A DNA stretch of 64,000 nucleotides, taken from assembly GCA_964432485.1 (NCBI GenBank), contig CAYSNP010000003.1, forward strand, positions 26,302-90,301. The letters run 5' to 3'. The position numbers and the translations under genes are program-made. Position 1 is the first letter of the stretch. Each line of letters opens with the position of its first letter. This DNA comes from CAYSNP01 sp964432485 (GTDB lineage: Bacteria > Bacillota > Clostridia > Christensenellales > DTU072). Under the pieces are notes generated by a model. That model saw nothing but the letters and a program-made list of their open reading frames with translations. It was not told the origin of the DNA and ran no database searches. Shown in pieces: positions 23,653 through 33,701 of the stretch.

Positions 23653-25230
23653 ATGAGTAATGCAACAAGCAAACCAACCGAACAAGAGCGGAGCGAACTC
23701 CATAGAGCAATTTGGGCAATAGCCGATGACCTTAGAGGCGCTATAGAGGGTGGGGATTTTAAGAATTATGTTTTAGGCATAATGTTTTATCGTTATATAA
23801 GTGAAAATATGGAAAGTCACTTTAATACCAACGAGCATAAAGCAGGCAGGACGCATTTTTCTTATGCACAACTGCCTGATGATAAAGTAACAACTGCAAT
23901 AGTAGAGGATACTATCAAGAGCAAAGGCTTTTTTATCTATCCATCACAGTTATTTTGCAATATACTACAAAAGGCAAAAACAGACCCCGACCTTAATATT
24001 ACATTAGGCAATACTTTTAAGGAGATAGAAGGCTCTACCAAAGGTTGGCCTAGTGAGGCAAACTTTCAAGGCTTATTTGATGATATGGACTTCAATAGCA
24101 TCCGCTTAGGCACTAATGTGCCCGAACGCAACAAGCGCATTTTAGCACTACTTAACGGTGTAGCAAGGATGAGCCTTAAGTATCGCAACAAAATAGATGC
24201 CTTTGGTGATGCCTATGAATATCTTATGGGTATGTATGCCTCTCAAGGAGGCAAAAGCGGTGGAGAGTTTTTTACTCCGCAAGAAGTATCTAGGTTGCTA
24301 GCCCAACTAACCCTAGTGGGCAGAACTAAAATAAACAAAGTGTACGACCCTGCTTGTGGTAGTGGTTCGCTACTACTCCAATTTGAAAAACTGCTAGATG
24401 CAGGTAGTATGGGCAAAGGCTTTTTTGGGCAAGAAATCAATGTAACCACATACAACCTCTGCCGTATCAATATGTTTTTGCACAATGTAGGATATGACAA
24501 GTTTGATATAGCGCTAGGCGATACACTAACCAATCCCCTACACGATGACTTTATCCCCTTTGATGCAATAGTATCCAATCCCCCTTACTCTATCAAATGG
24601 GAGGGCGATAACAACCCCACCTTAATAGATGACCCACGCTACAACCCTGCAGGCGTACTTGCTCCCAAGAGCAAGGCGGATATGGCATTTATTTTACATA
24701 GCCTAAGTTATCTAGCTAGCAGTGGCACAGGCGCTATTGTATGCTTCCCCGGTATATTTTATCGTGGCGGAGCAGAACAAAAGATAAGAAAATACCTAGT
24801 AGAAAAAAACTTTGTAGATGCACTTATTGACCTGCCTGCTAATCTGTTTTTTGGCGTAGGTATCGCAACCACTATATTAGTGCTAAAAAAGAGCAGAAAA
24901 GATAATAAGGTACTATTTATAGATGCTAGCCAAGAGTTTGTAAAAGCTGGTAACAAAAACAAACTATCAGAAGATAATATAGAAAAAATCTTAGGAGCGT
25001 ATATAGACCGTATAGATTTACCACACTTTGCTCACTCTGCTACAATAGCCGAGATAGCAGAGCAAGACTATAATCTCTCAGTCGCCACCTATGTAGAAAA
25101 AGAGGATACCCGAGAGCAGATAGATATCAAGGCACTTAACCAAGAGATAGCATCTATAGTTAGCAGAACTGCTACCTTGCGTAGTGAGATTGATAGTATT
25201 ATTGCAGAGATAGAAGGGGCTAACCAATGA
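23653..25230 (+). CDS. hsdM: type I restriction-modification methyltransferase subunit
   Basis: N6-adenine methyltransferase of a type I system. The 525-residue product has the helical N-terminal HsdM domain (~12-150), the S-adenosylmethionine motif I DPACGSGS at 232-239 and the catalytic motif Asn309-Pro-Pro-Tyr312. The C-terminal coiled-coil (IDIKALNQEIASIVSRTATL) contacts HsdS. AAAGGAGAAAAC lies before the ATG. Overlaps hsdS by 4 nt (ATGA). Confidence 0.97.
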   Translation: MSNATSKPTEQERSELHRAIWAIADDLRGAIEGGDFKNYVLGIMFYRYISENMESHFNTNEHKAGRTHFSYAQLPDDKVTTAIVEDTIKSKGFFIYPSQLFCNILQKAKTDPDLNITLGNTFKEIEGSTKGWPSEANFQGLFDDMDFNSIRLGTNVPERNKRILALLNGVARMSLKYRNKIDAFGDAYEYLMGMYASQGGKSGGEFFTPQEVSRLLAQLTLVGRTKINKVYDPACGSGSLLLQFEKLLDAGSMGKGFFGQEINVTTYNLCRINMFLHNVGYDKFDIALGDTLTNPLHDDFIPFDAIVSNPPYSIKWEGDNNPTLIDDPRYNPAGVLAPKSKADMAFILHSLSYLASSGTGAIVCFPGIFYRGGAEQKIRKYLVEKNFVDALIDLPANLFFGVGIATTILVLKKSRKDNKVLFIDASQEFVKAGNKNKLSEDNIEKILGAYIDRIDLPHFAHSATIAEIAEQDYNLSVATYVEKEDTREQIDIKALNQEIASIVSRTATLRSEIDSIIAEIEGANQ

Positions 25231-26399
25231 GTAAACTATCACAACTAATAGCAGAACTTTGTCCTAATGGGGTGGAGTATAAGCAATTTGGACACTTTGT
25301 AAAAATTGAAAAAGGAAAACAATTAAACAAAGAATTTTTACATACAATAGGCAAATACCCAGCATATAACGGTGGTATATCTTTTTCAGGTTATACTGAT
25401 GTCTATAATTATAATGAGAATACCATAATAGTTAGTCAAGGTGGTGCCTCAGCTGGTTTTGTGAATTTTGTTCAAACTAAATTTTGGGCAAATGCACATT
25501 GTTATGTTATTTTACCCAAAGAAGAATTACTAAATAATAGATATGCTTATCATTTTTTGAAACTTAATCAAGAAAAACTGATGCAAAACCAGCATGGGGC
25601 AGGAATCCCAGCATTGAAACCTGCTAATATAAAGTGTTTATCTATCCCCATCCCCCCTATATCTATTCAACAAGAGATTGTGCGTATATTAGATAGTTTT
25701 ACAGCGCTTAGTACAGAGCTTAGTACAGAGCTTGTCGCAAGAAAAAAGCAATATCAATATTATAGAGATACTTTATTGACCTTTGATAATAATGTGCCAA
25801 GGGTAAAATTAGGCGAGATATGTGAGATTGAGCGAGGCAACGGATTGCCCAAAAGAGATTTTGTAAAAGAGGGTATAGGCTGTATTCATTATGGGCAAAT
25901 ATATACTTATTATGGCTTATTTGCAGACAAAACAATATCGTTTGTTTCGCCAGATAAAGCGAGTAAATTAAAAAAAGTATATAAAGGCGATATTATAGTA
26001 GCAGTAACTAGCGAGAATATAGAAGATGTATGCAAATGTGTAGTATGGCTTGGAGATAATTATATTGTCACTGGCGGACATACAGCAATCATAAGGCATA
26101 ATCAAAACCCTAAATTTATCGCATATTGGCTTCAGTCAAGAGAATTTTACAGTCAAAAAACAAAAATAGCACAAGGAATAAAAGTTATTGAGGTAACACC
26201 ATTTAAGTTAAAAAATATTATTATTCCCCTACCCCCATTAGCAGAGCAGCAGCGTATAGTAGATATATTAGACCGCTTTGATACTTTAGTTAATAATATA
26301 TCCATAGGTATACCAGCAGAGATAGAGGCAAGGGACAAGCAGTACCAATATTATCGCAACAAGTTACTTAGTTTTAAGCGATTAAAGGAGGAGTTATGA
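25227..26399 (+). CDS. hsdS: type I restriction-modification specificity subunit
   Basis: Determines the DNA target for both modification and restriction. The 390-residue product has two target-recognition domains (~1-165 and ~190-365). Each is followed by the conserved proline motif and helix: IPIPPISIQQEIVRILDSF and LPLPPLAEQQRIVDILDRF. A short repeated sequence lies between them (TALSTELSTELVARKKQYQYYR, compare AEIEARDKQYQYYR at the end). The LSTE repeat in the spacer helix (two units here) is of the type that changes target spacing when copy number changes. Overlaps both neighbours by 4 nt. Confidence 0.95.
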   Translation: MSKLSQLIAELCPNGVEYKQFGHFVKIEKGKQLNKEFLHTIGKYPAYNGGISFSGYTDVYNYNENTIIVSQGGASAGFVNFVQTKFWANAHCYVILPKEELLNNRYAYHFLKLNQEKLMQNQHGAGIPALKPANIKCLSIPIPPISIQQEIVRILDSFTALSTELSTELVARKKQYQYYRDTLLTFDNNVPRVKLGEICEIERGNGLPKRDFVKEGIGCIHYGQIYTYYGLFADKTISFVSPDKASKLKKVYKGDIIVAVTSENIEDVCKCVVWLGDNYIVTGGHTAIIRHNQNPKFIAYWLQSREFYSQKTKIAQGIKVIEVTPFKLKNIIIPLPPLAEQQRIVDILDRFDTLVNNISIGIPAEIEARDKQYQYYRNKLLSFKRLKEEL

Positions 26400-29300
26400 A
26401 CAAGCAAAATATTATAGCGGAAAACAACTATTCTACAGTAGTAGCAGAGTATACCCCACTACCCAAAACGCAGACAAGCTATCAGAGCGAGGCGGAGCTG
26501 GAGCAAGATTTTATAGCTAGGCTAGAGCGATTGGGGTATGCAAGGATATACAACCCAAAAGAGCAGGTGCTAATAAACAATCTTAGGCGAAAGTTAGAAA
26601 AGTTAAATAGTGTAGCCTTGTGTGCCAAAGGCTTTAGCGATAGAGAGTGGGAGCAGGTATTTAGAGAGATACTAGCCAATAGAGCAGACAGTGTGCAAAA
26701 AAAGACTGAGCGCCTACAAGTGGAAAATAGGTATACCATAACCCGAGATAACGGTACCGAAATCAATATAATGCTTATTGACAAAGACAATATATTTAAC
26801 AACGACCTGCAAGTATTCAATCAGTATGTAGAGGGTAGCACCCCTTACAAAGGTATATATGATGTTACGGTGTTAGTCAATGGGCTACCGCTTGTACATA
26901 TAGAGTTAAAGAGGCGAGGGGTAGCAATAAAAGAGGCATTTAACCAGATTGCTAGGTATAGCAAAGACAATTTCTTTGGCAGTTCCGGACTGTTCGAGTG
27001 GGTGCAACTATTTGTTATCTCCAATGGCACAGAGACCAAATACTATTCCAATACAACAAGAGAGCAATCTATTGCACAAAGTGCGAGTTTTACAAGCAAG
27101 CGCAAGACTAGCCATAGTTTTGAGTTTACCAGTTATTGGGCGGATGCGCGCAACCGCAATATCCTTGATTTAGCTGATTTTACCGAAACATTTTTTAGCA
27201 AAGGTACATTGCTTAATATCTTAACTAAATATTGTGTATTTACAGTAGATAAGTTACTGCTTGTTATGAGGCCATATCAGATAGTAGCTACCGAAAAGAT
27301 TATTGAACGCATAAAATATGCCGAGCACTACAAAAAAGTAGGCACTATTGAGGCAGGGGGATATATTTGGCATACCACAGGTAGCGGAAAAACGCTAACC
27401 AGCTTTAAGACAGCGCAGATAGCAACTTACTTAGAGTTTATTGATAAAGTAATATTTGTAGTAGACCGCAAAGACCTTGATTACCAAACTATAAAAGAGT
27501 TTGAAAAGTTTGGGGGTAAAGATAGCGTAAGTGGCAATGTTAGCACCAATATTCTAAAAAACAACCTAGATAGCGATGACCAAAAGATAATTGTTACCAC
27601 TATACAAAAGCTTAACAAGTTTGTATCAAAGTATACCAACCAAGCAATATATAACAAAAGATGCGTGATTATATTTGATGAGTGCCACCGTAGCCAGTTT
27701 GGCAAGATGCACCTTGCTATTACTAAGGCATTCAAGAACTATTATTTGTTTGGTTTTACCGGTACACCAATTTTTTTAGAAAATGCATCAAGTGGCAGCA
27801 ATATTGTTAAAACCAATAGAGGCGTAGAAAATATAAAAACCACAGAACAAATATTTGGCAAGTGCCTGCACTCCTACACCATAGTAGATGCTATAAGTGA
27901 TGGCAATGTTTTGCCATTTAGGGTAGATTTGGTAGATACTATCAAGTTTAAGGATGGGGTGCAAGATGTTAAGGTGCATGCCATTGATAAAGATAGTGCG
28001 CTTAAGTCACCAGAAAGAATAAGCGTAATTTCAAAATATATCCTTGATTACTTTGATACTAAAACATACCGCCAAGATGGTATATTTTATGAGCATAAGG
28101 TGCTTGAAAACATTGTAGAGCTTGCAAAGGCAAGGGATAGCAGGGTAGATGAGATAAGGGACAAGCGCCGAGTTAAGGGGTTTAACGCACTTTTTGCAGT
28201 AGACAGCATAGCTAGCGCCAAATTGTTTTATACAGAGCTAAAGAGGCAAATAGCAGAAAGATATAGTGACCTTAGGATAGCTACAATATTTTGCTATACG
28301 CCCAATGAGGATATAGAGGCCTTTTTGGATGAAGAATTCGAAACAGAGCTTTTGGATACGCCTAGTAGGGACTTTTTAGAGAGCGCAATAGCAGACTACA
28401 ATGCTATGTTTGGCACTAGCTGGGATACACAAGGGGACAACTTTGGAGCATTTTACAAAGATGTTTCTATGCGGGTAAAAAACAAAGAGATAGACCTGCT
28501 TATCGTTGTCAATATGTTCTTAACTGGCTTTGATGCCACTACCTTAAATACTCTTTGGGTAGATAAGAATCTGCGTTATCATGGACTTATCCAGTCTTTT
28601 AGTCGTACCAATAGGATACTCAATGCGCAAAAGAGATTTGGCAACATTGTGACCTTTCGCAATCTGGAGAGCCAAATTAATGAGGCTTGTAGCCTTTTTG
28701 GAGATAGGGAAAATACTAAAAATATAGTAGTGATACGCCCTTTTGCAGACTACTACAATGGTTATGATAACAAGCCAGGATATGTGCAGATTGTAGCAGA
28801 GTTGCAGAGCAAGTTTGACCCTAACGAGTTTTTTGCAAGTGAGGCAGAAGAAAGGGAATTTATCAACCTTTTTGGAACTTTTTTAAGGGTAGAAAATATC
28901 ATGCGACCTTTTGATGAGTTTATAGGCAAAGAGATATTGTCACAGAGAGAGCGACAAGACTACCAGTCAGTCTACCTCACCTTAAACGAAAAATACCGCA
29001 AGCAAAAAGAGGCAGATGCGGTAAGCATAGTAGATGATCTAGTCTTTGAGATTGAGCTTATCAAACAGCTTACTGTCAATATAGACTATATCCTGCTGAT
29101 GGTAGAGCGATATGCCAGTGCCAAAGATAAAAAAGAGCAAGAGCTTGTACTAGGTGAGATTACTAGCACCATCAATTCCCGACCGGAATTGCGTTCTAAA
29201 AAAGAGTTGATTTTAGGTTTTATTAGTACTGTTAATAACAATAGCCTTGTGTCTAGTCAATGGCGGTCGTATGTAACAGAAAAATCAGAGCAAGAGCTAA

Positions 29301-29515
29301 CAGATCTAATAGCAGATGAAGAACTCAATGACAAAAAGGCTAGGCGCTATGTAGAAAATTGTTTGCAAGATGGAGAAATTAAGGAGATAGGTACAGAGCT
29401 GGATGAGATTCTTCCGCCTATGAGTATGTTTGAGGAGCCCGAAAAAAGAATGCATAAAAAAAGAAGTGTTATAGAAAAAATAAAACTCTTTTTAGAACAA
29501 TTCTTTGGCGTTTAA
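26396..29515 (+). CDS. hsdR: type I restriction-modification endonuclease/translocase subunit
   Basis: ATP-driven DNA translocase and nuclease. The 1039-residue product has the N-terminal PD-(D/E)xK nuclease site (Asp156 in YDVTVLV; Glu170-Lys172 in HIELKRR), Walker A TTGSGKT with Lys332, DECHRSQFG as motif II, FTGTP as motif III and QSFSRTNRI as motif VI. It resembles the EcoR124-type (type IC) subunit in its YDVTVLVNGLPLVHIELK region. The C-terminal ~200 residues are helical and probably contact the methylase core. All key residues appear intact, so the system may be active. Last gene of the unit, with no clear terminator behind it. Confidence 0.96.
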   Translation: MNKQNIIAENNYSTVVAEYTPLPKTQTSYQSEAELEQDFIARLERLGYARIYNPKEQVLINNLRRKLEKLNSVALCAKGFSDREWEQVFREILANRADSVQKKTERLQVENRYTITRDNGTEINIMLIDKDNIFNNDLQVFNQYVEGSTPYKGIYDVTVLVNGLPLVHIELKRRGVAIKEAFNQIARYSKDNFFGSSGLFEWVQLFVISNGTETKYYSNTTREQSIAQSASFTSKRKTSHSFEFTSYWADARNRNILDLADFTETFFSKGTLLNILTKYCVFTVDKLLLVMRPYQIVATEKIIERIKYAEHYKKVGTIEAGGYIWHTTGSGKTLTSFKTAQIATYLEFIDKVIFVVDRKDLDYQTIKEFEKFGGKDSVSGNVSTNILKNNLDSDDQKIIVTTIQKLNKFVSKYTNQAIYNKRCVIIFDECHRSQFGKMHLAITKAFKNYYLFGFTGTPIFLENASSGSNIVKTNRGVENIKTTEQIFGKCLHSYTIVDAISDGNVLPFRVDLVDTIKFKDGVQDVKVHAIDKDSALKSPERISVISKYILDYFDTKTYRQDGIFYEHKVLENIVELAKARDSRVDEIRDKRRVKGFNALFAVDSIASAKLFYTELKRQIAERYSDLRIATIFCYTPNEDIEAFLDEEFETELLDTPSRDFLESAIADYNAMFGTSWDTQGDNFGAFYKDVSMRVKNKEIDLLIVVNMFLTGFDATTLNTLWVDKNLRYHGLIQSFSRTNRILNAQKRFGNIVTFRNLESQINEACSLFGDRENTKNIVVIRPFADYYNGYDNKPGYVQIVAELQSKFDPNEFFASEAEEREFINLFGTFLRVENIMRPFDEFIGKEILSQRERQDYQSVYLTLNEKYRKQKEADAVSIVDDLVFEIELIKQLTVNIDYILLMVERYASAKDKKEQELVLGEITSTINSRPELRSKKELILGFISTVNNNSLVSSQWRSYVTEKSEQELTDLIADEELNDKKARRYVENCLQDGEIKEIGTELDEILPPMSMFEEPEKRMHKKRSVIEKIKLFLEQFFGV

Positions 29516-29661
29516 TTTCTCCTATTGGTATTTCTTTTTTGTGAAAAATTATGTGCGAAACTTACTTGCAGGCCTTATTATTGATTTTTTTGTTTTTTTC
29601 AGCAAAAACTGTTTTTATATGTTAGAATAGGTAAGGCACATAAAGTTGCTAAGGAGAAATT

Positions 29662-31167
29662 ATGCTAAAGAAATTAGGATATAAGCTATTTGGGCTTACG
29701 CCCCAAGACGACCTTCAGCCCAAAGAGGCAATTAGCTATAGCATTGCAGGTTTTGGGCAAAATCTAATTTGCGGATTTGTAAGCTCTTATTTAGTTTACT
29801 ATATGACCAATGGGCTGCTTATTAGTGCTGTTACCGTAGGCTTTATTATGCTGGCAGTAAGACTTTTTGATGCGCTAAATGACCCGATTATGGGTAGCAT
29901 TGTGGACCGCACCCGCTCCAAATGGGGCAAGTGCAGACCTTATTTGCTATTTATGCCCATTCCTATTGGCATATTTACTGTTTTGCTTTATTTGCCGCTT
30001 TCTCCTCAAAGTGCCAATACAGTTACTATAGCCACCGCTATTTATGTATTGTGGAGCATTTTTTATACCATAGTGGATGTGCCTTATTGGGGGCTGGCTT
30101 CTTCAATGACTTCGGATACCCTGCAAAGAGGCAATATGCTGACTATAGCCAGGATTGCTTGCACCTTAGGCGGTGGGGTTATTGCTGTTGCAGTACCTAT
30201 TCTTTCTAATTACTGGATAAAAGACTTTACCGATGCGGAAGGCAATATTGTAGCAGGCATGGAGCAAACTGCCGCCGCCGCGCTGCGCTCTAACTATATT
30301 TGGTTGGCATTGGCAATCGTGCTGCTTGCGCTGCCTACTTTCTACATAGGGTTTAAGTATACTAAAGAGCGTTTTTACGCGCAAAGCAAGCCTGCCTCGC
30401 TAGGTCATAACTTGGGGTTAATCTTCAAAAACAAGCCGCTGATGCTTATTATTTTAAGCGGTATTTTAGGTTCTGCAAAGCTGCTGTATTTGGCAAGCGG
30501 CATTTATATTGCACAATACAACCTTGCCAGTGTAGAGTTTTTGGGTATGAGCGGCATTGCGCTTTTTACTGTTATTACCTTTGCAATAGTGCCGGGCGGC
30601 TTTTTAGCCAGCGTGCTGACCCCATACTTTACTAAAAAAATCGGCAAAAGGAATATCTTTATATACTCGCATATTATGGGCGCAATAGTTTTGGTAGCTA
30701 TGTATTTAATTGGTTGGGATGCGCCTTGGAAACTTGCTCTCAATCTTGTCGGGCTAGCTTTGGTTGGCATACCGGGCGGCTTTTCTAATATCCTTACCTA
30801 TGCAATGATAGCCGACAGCATAGATTATCTGGAATGGAAAACAGGCGAAAGAGCGGAGGGGATTTGCTTTTCTATGCAAACCTTGATTAATAAAATAGGT
30901 ATGGCGGCAGGAGCGGCTGTTACTTGTTTTGGGTTGGGATGGGCAAAAATATCTGCAAGCGATACTTCCAGTATTACCAAAGATGGGCTGGATATTTTGT
31001 TTTTGGTATCTGTCCTTATCCCCGGTATAAGCATGGCTCTTTCGGTTGTTCCGCTTTTCTTTTATAAGTTCGACGAAGGCAGTCAAGCGCTTGCGGTTGC
31101 AGAAGTAGCTAAAAGAAAACAACAAGCTCAAGTTACCGAAGTTGACTATTATAGAATAGAATATTAA
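29662..31167 (+). CDS. GPH-family sugar:cation symporter
   Basis: Member of the glycoside-pentoside-hexuronide:cation symporter family (MelB/XynP type) that takes up oligosaccharides or glycosides with Na+ or H+. The 501-residue product has 12 predicted membrane segments. The family signature DALNDPIMGSIVDRT then RSKWGKCRP lies at ~73-95, where the Asp residues bind the cation. The ORF starts at ATG with AAGGAG 6 nt upstream. Substrate unknown. It stands alone between the restriction unit and the convergent ABC-F gene, with no glycosidase beside it. Confidence 0.92.
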   Translation: MLKKLGYKLFGLTPQDDLQPKEAISYSIAGFGQNLICGFVSSYLVYYMTNGLLISAVTVGFIMLAVRLFDALNDPIMGSIVDRTRSKWGKCRPYLLFMPIPIGIFTVLLYLPLSPQSANTVTIATAIYVLWSIFYTIVDVPYWGLASSMTSDTLQRGNMLTIARIACTLGGGVIAVAVPILSNYWIKDFTDAEGNIVAGMEQTAAAALRSNYIWLALAIVLLALPTFYIGFKYTKERFYAQSKPASLGHNLGLIFKNKPLMLIILSGILGSAKLLYLASGIYIAQYNLASVEFLGMSGIALFTVITFAIVPGGFLASVLTPYFTKKIGKRNIFIYSHIMGAIVLVAMYLIGWDAPWKLALNLVGLALVGIPGGFSNILTYAMIADSIDYLEWKTGERAEGICFSMQTLINKIGMAAGAAVTCFGLGWAKISASDTSSITKDGLDILFLVSVLIPGISMALSVVPLFFYKFDEGSQALAVAEVAKRKQQAQVTEVDYYRIEY

Positions 31168-31213
31168 GATATGGTATCCCAAAAGGCTAAAATAAGTATA
31201 CCAAACTTTAGAA

Positions 31214-32758
31214 TTAGTTTTTAATATCAAAAACTTTATTGCAAATGCTTTCGGCGAATTCTCGTTCGTGGCTCACTAATATTATAGCTCCGGAGAAAGC
31301 TACCAGCGCATCTTTTAATGCTTGCTTTGCTTTTATGTCAAGATGATTGGTAGGTTCGTCCAATAGCATAATGTTGCTTTTATGCTGTGTAAGGCAAGCT
31401 AGCTTAATGCGCACTTGCTCACCTCCGCTAAGGTTGGCAATGGGCTTGGTCGCAAGCTCTCCTTTTATCCCCACCTTAGCCAGCAAAGCCCTTTGCTGTT
31501 TAGCATTTAAGCGGGGGAACAGCTCATTAATATAAGTTACCGCATTTACTTGCGTGGAGTAAAACTCAATATCTTGCTCTAAATAATTTATTTGCTTTTG
31601 TATATGAAACTTAAAACTGCCGCCTAGCTTTTTAATCTTTTGTACTAAAGTCTTTAACAAGGTGGTTTTGCCTATACCGTTTGTCCCTCTTACCCATAGC
31701 TTGTCATTTCCTTTCAAATGCAAGCTAATGGGGGGCAAAATTGGTTTAGCGTACCCTATTGTTAAGTCCTTTACTATCAACATATCCAAAGTATGTATCG
31801 GCTCGCAAGGAAAATCGAAATGCGCTTCATACACTTGAGTCGGCTTTTCTATCAGCTGTATACGCTCCAATTGCTTTTTACGGCTGTTTGCCATACCCGC
31901 AGTAGCCGCTCTAACCTTATTGCGGGCGATATAGTCTTCCATTTTTGCAATTTCTCTTTGCTGACGCAAATAACTTTCCTTATATTGCTTTGCAATTTGT
32001 TCCCTTTGCGCCATAAAAGATTGGTAATTGCCTGTAAACTTCTTTATCCCTCCATTTTCTATATTTATAATATATTTGCAAGTGCTGTTAAGAAAAGCTG
32101 TATCGTGGCTAATAAGCATAAAAGTGCCCGCAAATGTATTTAGGTAGTTTTTTAGCCATTCTATATGCTCAATGTCCAGAAAATTAGTAGGCTCGTCCAG
32201 CAGCATAATATCCAGATTCTCAAGTAAAATCTTGGCAAGCATAAGTTTTGCCCTTTCCCCTCCGCTTAACTTGCCAATATGAGTTTCATAGCCAATTACA
32301 CCTAGTCCTAGACCATTGGCTACTTTTTTTATCTCTGCGTCTAAATCATAAAAACCTGCCAAAAGCAGCATATCTTGCAAGCGTGCGCTTTTTGCAATTA
32401 GTTTATCAAGCGCTACCGCTTCTTGCTCATCTGCCATTGCTGCATATAACTCTTGTAAGGCGGCATCCGTATCGTATAGGTAGCCAAAAGCAGTACGCAA
32501 GTAATCTATCACACTAAGGTTGCCTTCTATATCAACATGCTGGTCCAGATAGCTCCAGCGTATACCGGACAGCCAAATAACTTCGCCGGAATCTTGAGGG
32601 AGCTTGCCTGCAATTATATTTATAAAAGTAGATTTGCCCGCACCGTTAAGCCCCACTATCCCAATATGCTCTCCCTTGTTTACCTTAAAGCCGGCATTGT
32701 TAAATAGAGGTTTGTTATCGAATTGATGGGTCAGCCCTTTTACTTCAAGTATACTCAT
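31214..32758 (-). CDS. ABC-F family ATPase
   Basis: A soluble protein with two ABC domains and no membrane part, so a ribosome-acting ABC-F factor and not a transporter. The 514-residue product has Walker A GLNGAGKST (~35-43) and GTNGIGKTT, signatures LSGGERAKL and LSGGEQVRI, and Walker B LLDEPTNFLDIEH and LLDEPTNHLDIKA, with catalytic Glu intact in both. The linker between the domains (~245-320) is long and basic and contains a Tyr/Arg/Lys-rich stretch, as in members that displace antibiotics or rescue stalled ribosomes. Whether it gives resistance or is a housekeeping factor cannot be told. It lies 10 bp behind the dehydrogenase gene on the same strand. Confidence 0.92.
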   Translation of the reverse strand: MSILEVKGLTHQFDNKPLFNNAGFKVNKGEHIGIVGLNGAGKSTFINIIAGKLPQDSGEVIWLSGIRWSYLDQHVDIEGNLSVIDYLRTAFGYLYDTDAALQELYAAMADEQEAVALDKLIAKSARLQDMLLLAGFYDLDAEIKKVANGLGLGVIGYETHIGKLSGGERAKLMLAKILLENLDIMLLDEPTNFLDIEHIEWLKNYLNTFAGTFMLISHDTAFLNSTCKYIINIENGGIKKFTGNYQSFMAQREQIAKQYKESYLRQQREIAKMEDYIARNKVRAATAGMANSRKKQLERIQLIEKPTQVYEAHFDFPCEPIHTLDMLIVKDLTIGYAKPILPPISLHLKGNDKLWVRGTNGIGKTTLLKTLVQKIKKLGGSFKFHIQKQINYLEQDIEFYSTQVNAVTYINELFPRLNAKQQRALLAKVGIKGELATKPIANLSGGEQVRIKLACLTQHKSNIMLLDEPTNHLDIKAKQALKDALVAFSGAIILVSHEREFAESICNKVFDIKN

Positions 32759-32768
32759 TTGTTACCTT

Positions 32769-33497
32769 TTAGTGAAATCCGCCATCCACAGCCAAGACTT
32801 GACCGGTGATATAGCTTGCCTCTTTTCCTGCTAAAAAGAACACAGCTTCTGCCACATCTTCAGGAGTGCCTAGCCTCCCCATAGGGATAGCTAGGGTAAG
32901 ATTAGCTATTTCGTCCTTGCTAAGGTAAGAGTTCATTTTGGTAGCAATCACCCCGGGCGCAACCGCATTTACGGTAATACCGCAAGGCGCAAGCTCATAG
33001 GCAAGAGAGCGTGTAAGTCCTATTAAGGCATGCTTGCTGGCACTGTATAAACTTTCCATACAAGCTCCCTTTATACCCCAAATGCTGCTAATATTGACAA
33101 TGCGCCCTCCTTGCTCTCTCATATAAGGCGAAAGCAATTTGCAAAACAAAAAAGCGCTTCTAAAATTGATATTCATCACTTCATTATATTCTTGAGCAGT
33201 AGTTTCTGCTAGCAAAGCTCTTTTCGGTATCCCACAGTTGTTAATAAGGATACCTATACTACCGTAATTGGTAACAATTTGGGTGCATATTTCTTCTATT
33301 TCTTGAGGGTTTTGCACATCACAATGATACCCATAATGCATAGTTTGGTATCCCGAAAGCATATCTTTTAACAATGCTGCTTCTTTTTCACTTTTATTAA
33401 AAGTATAGAAAATATTATAGCCGGCTCCTGCAAATTTTAAGGCAATAGCCTTGCCTATACCTGTTGCTCCGCCTGTAATTAGCACATTTTGCTTCAT
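32769..33497 (-). CDS. short-chain dehydrogenase/reductase (FabG-like)
   Basis: NAD(P)-dependent oxidoreductase of the classical SDR family. The 242-residue product has the cofactor motif TGGATGIG (~7-14), the structural NNCG in place of the common NNAG (~87-90), catalytic Ser in VNISSIWG, catalytic Tyr and Lys in YSASKHA and the substrate-side VAPGVIATKM. FabG (3-oxoacyl-ACP reductase) is the closest description, but the CG variant and the position beside an ABC-F gene leave the true substrate open. AAAGGAG lies before the ATG. Confidence 0.88.
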   Translation of the reverse strand: MKQNVLITGGATGIGKAIALKFAGAGYNIFYTFNKSEKEAALLKDMLSGYQTMHYGYHCDVQNPQEIEEICTQIVTNYGSIGILINNCGIPKRALLAETTAQEYNEVMNINFRSAFLFCKLLSPYMREQGGRIVNISSIWGIKGACMESLYSASKHALIGLTRSLAYELAPCGITVNAVAPGVIATKMNSYLSKDEIANLTLAIPMGRLGTPEDVAEAVFFLAGKEASYITGQVLAVDGGFH

Positions 33498-33636
33498 TTT
33501 TTCTCCTTTTTGCTTAAAAAATCGTTCATATTATAGCCCAAAACGCTTACTTTTGCAATAAAATCGTTAAGTTTTAGCAAAAAAGTCCCTTAAATGCTTT
33601 TTTTGATACTCTAAACTACAGGTTTGCAACCTATGG

Positions 33637-33665
33637 TTGACATCTAATTTTGACTTTGTTATAAT
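33637..33665 (+). promoter_or_regulatory. consensus promoter for the ABC exporter/Big2 operon
   Basis: Perfect TTGACA (33637-33642), 17-bp spacer and perfect TATAAT (33660-33665), 36 bp before the ATP-binding protein gene. One of the strongest promoters in the window. Confidence 0.88.
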
Positions 33666-33701
33666 AGCGTTATCAATAACTTTTAAGAAGGTAAGTATCC
33701 T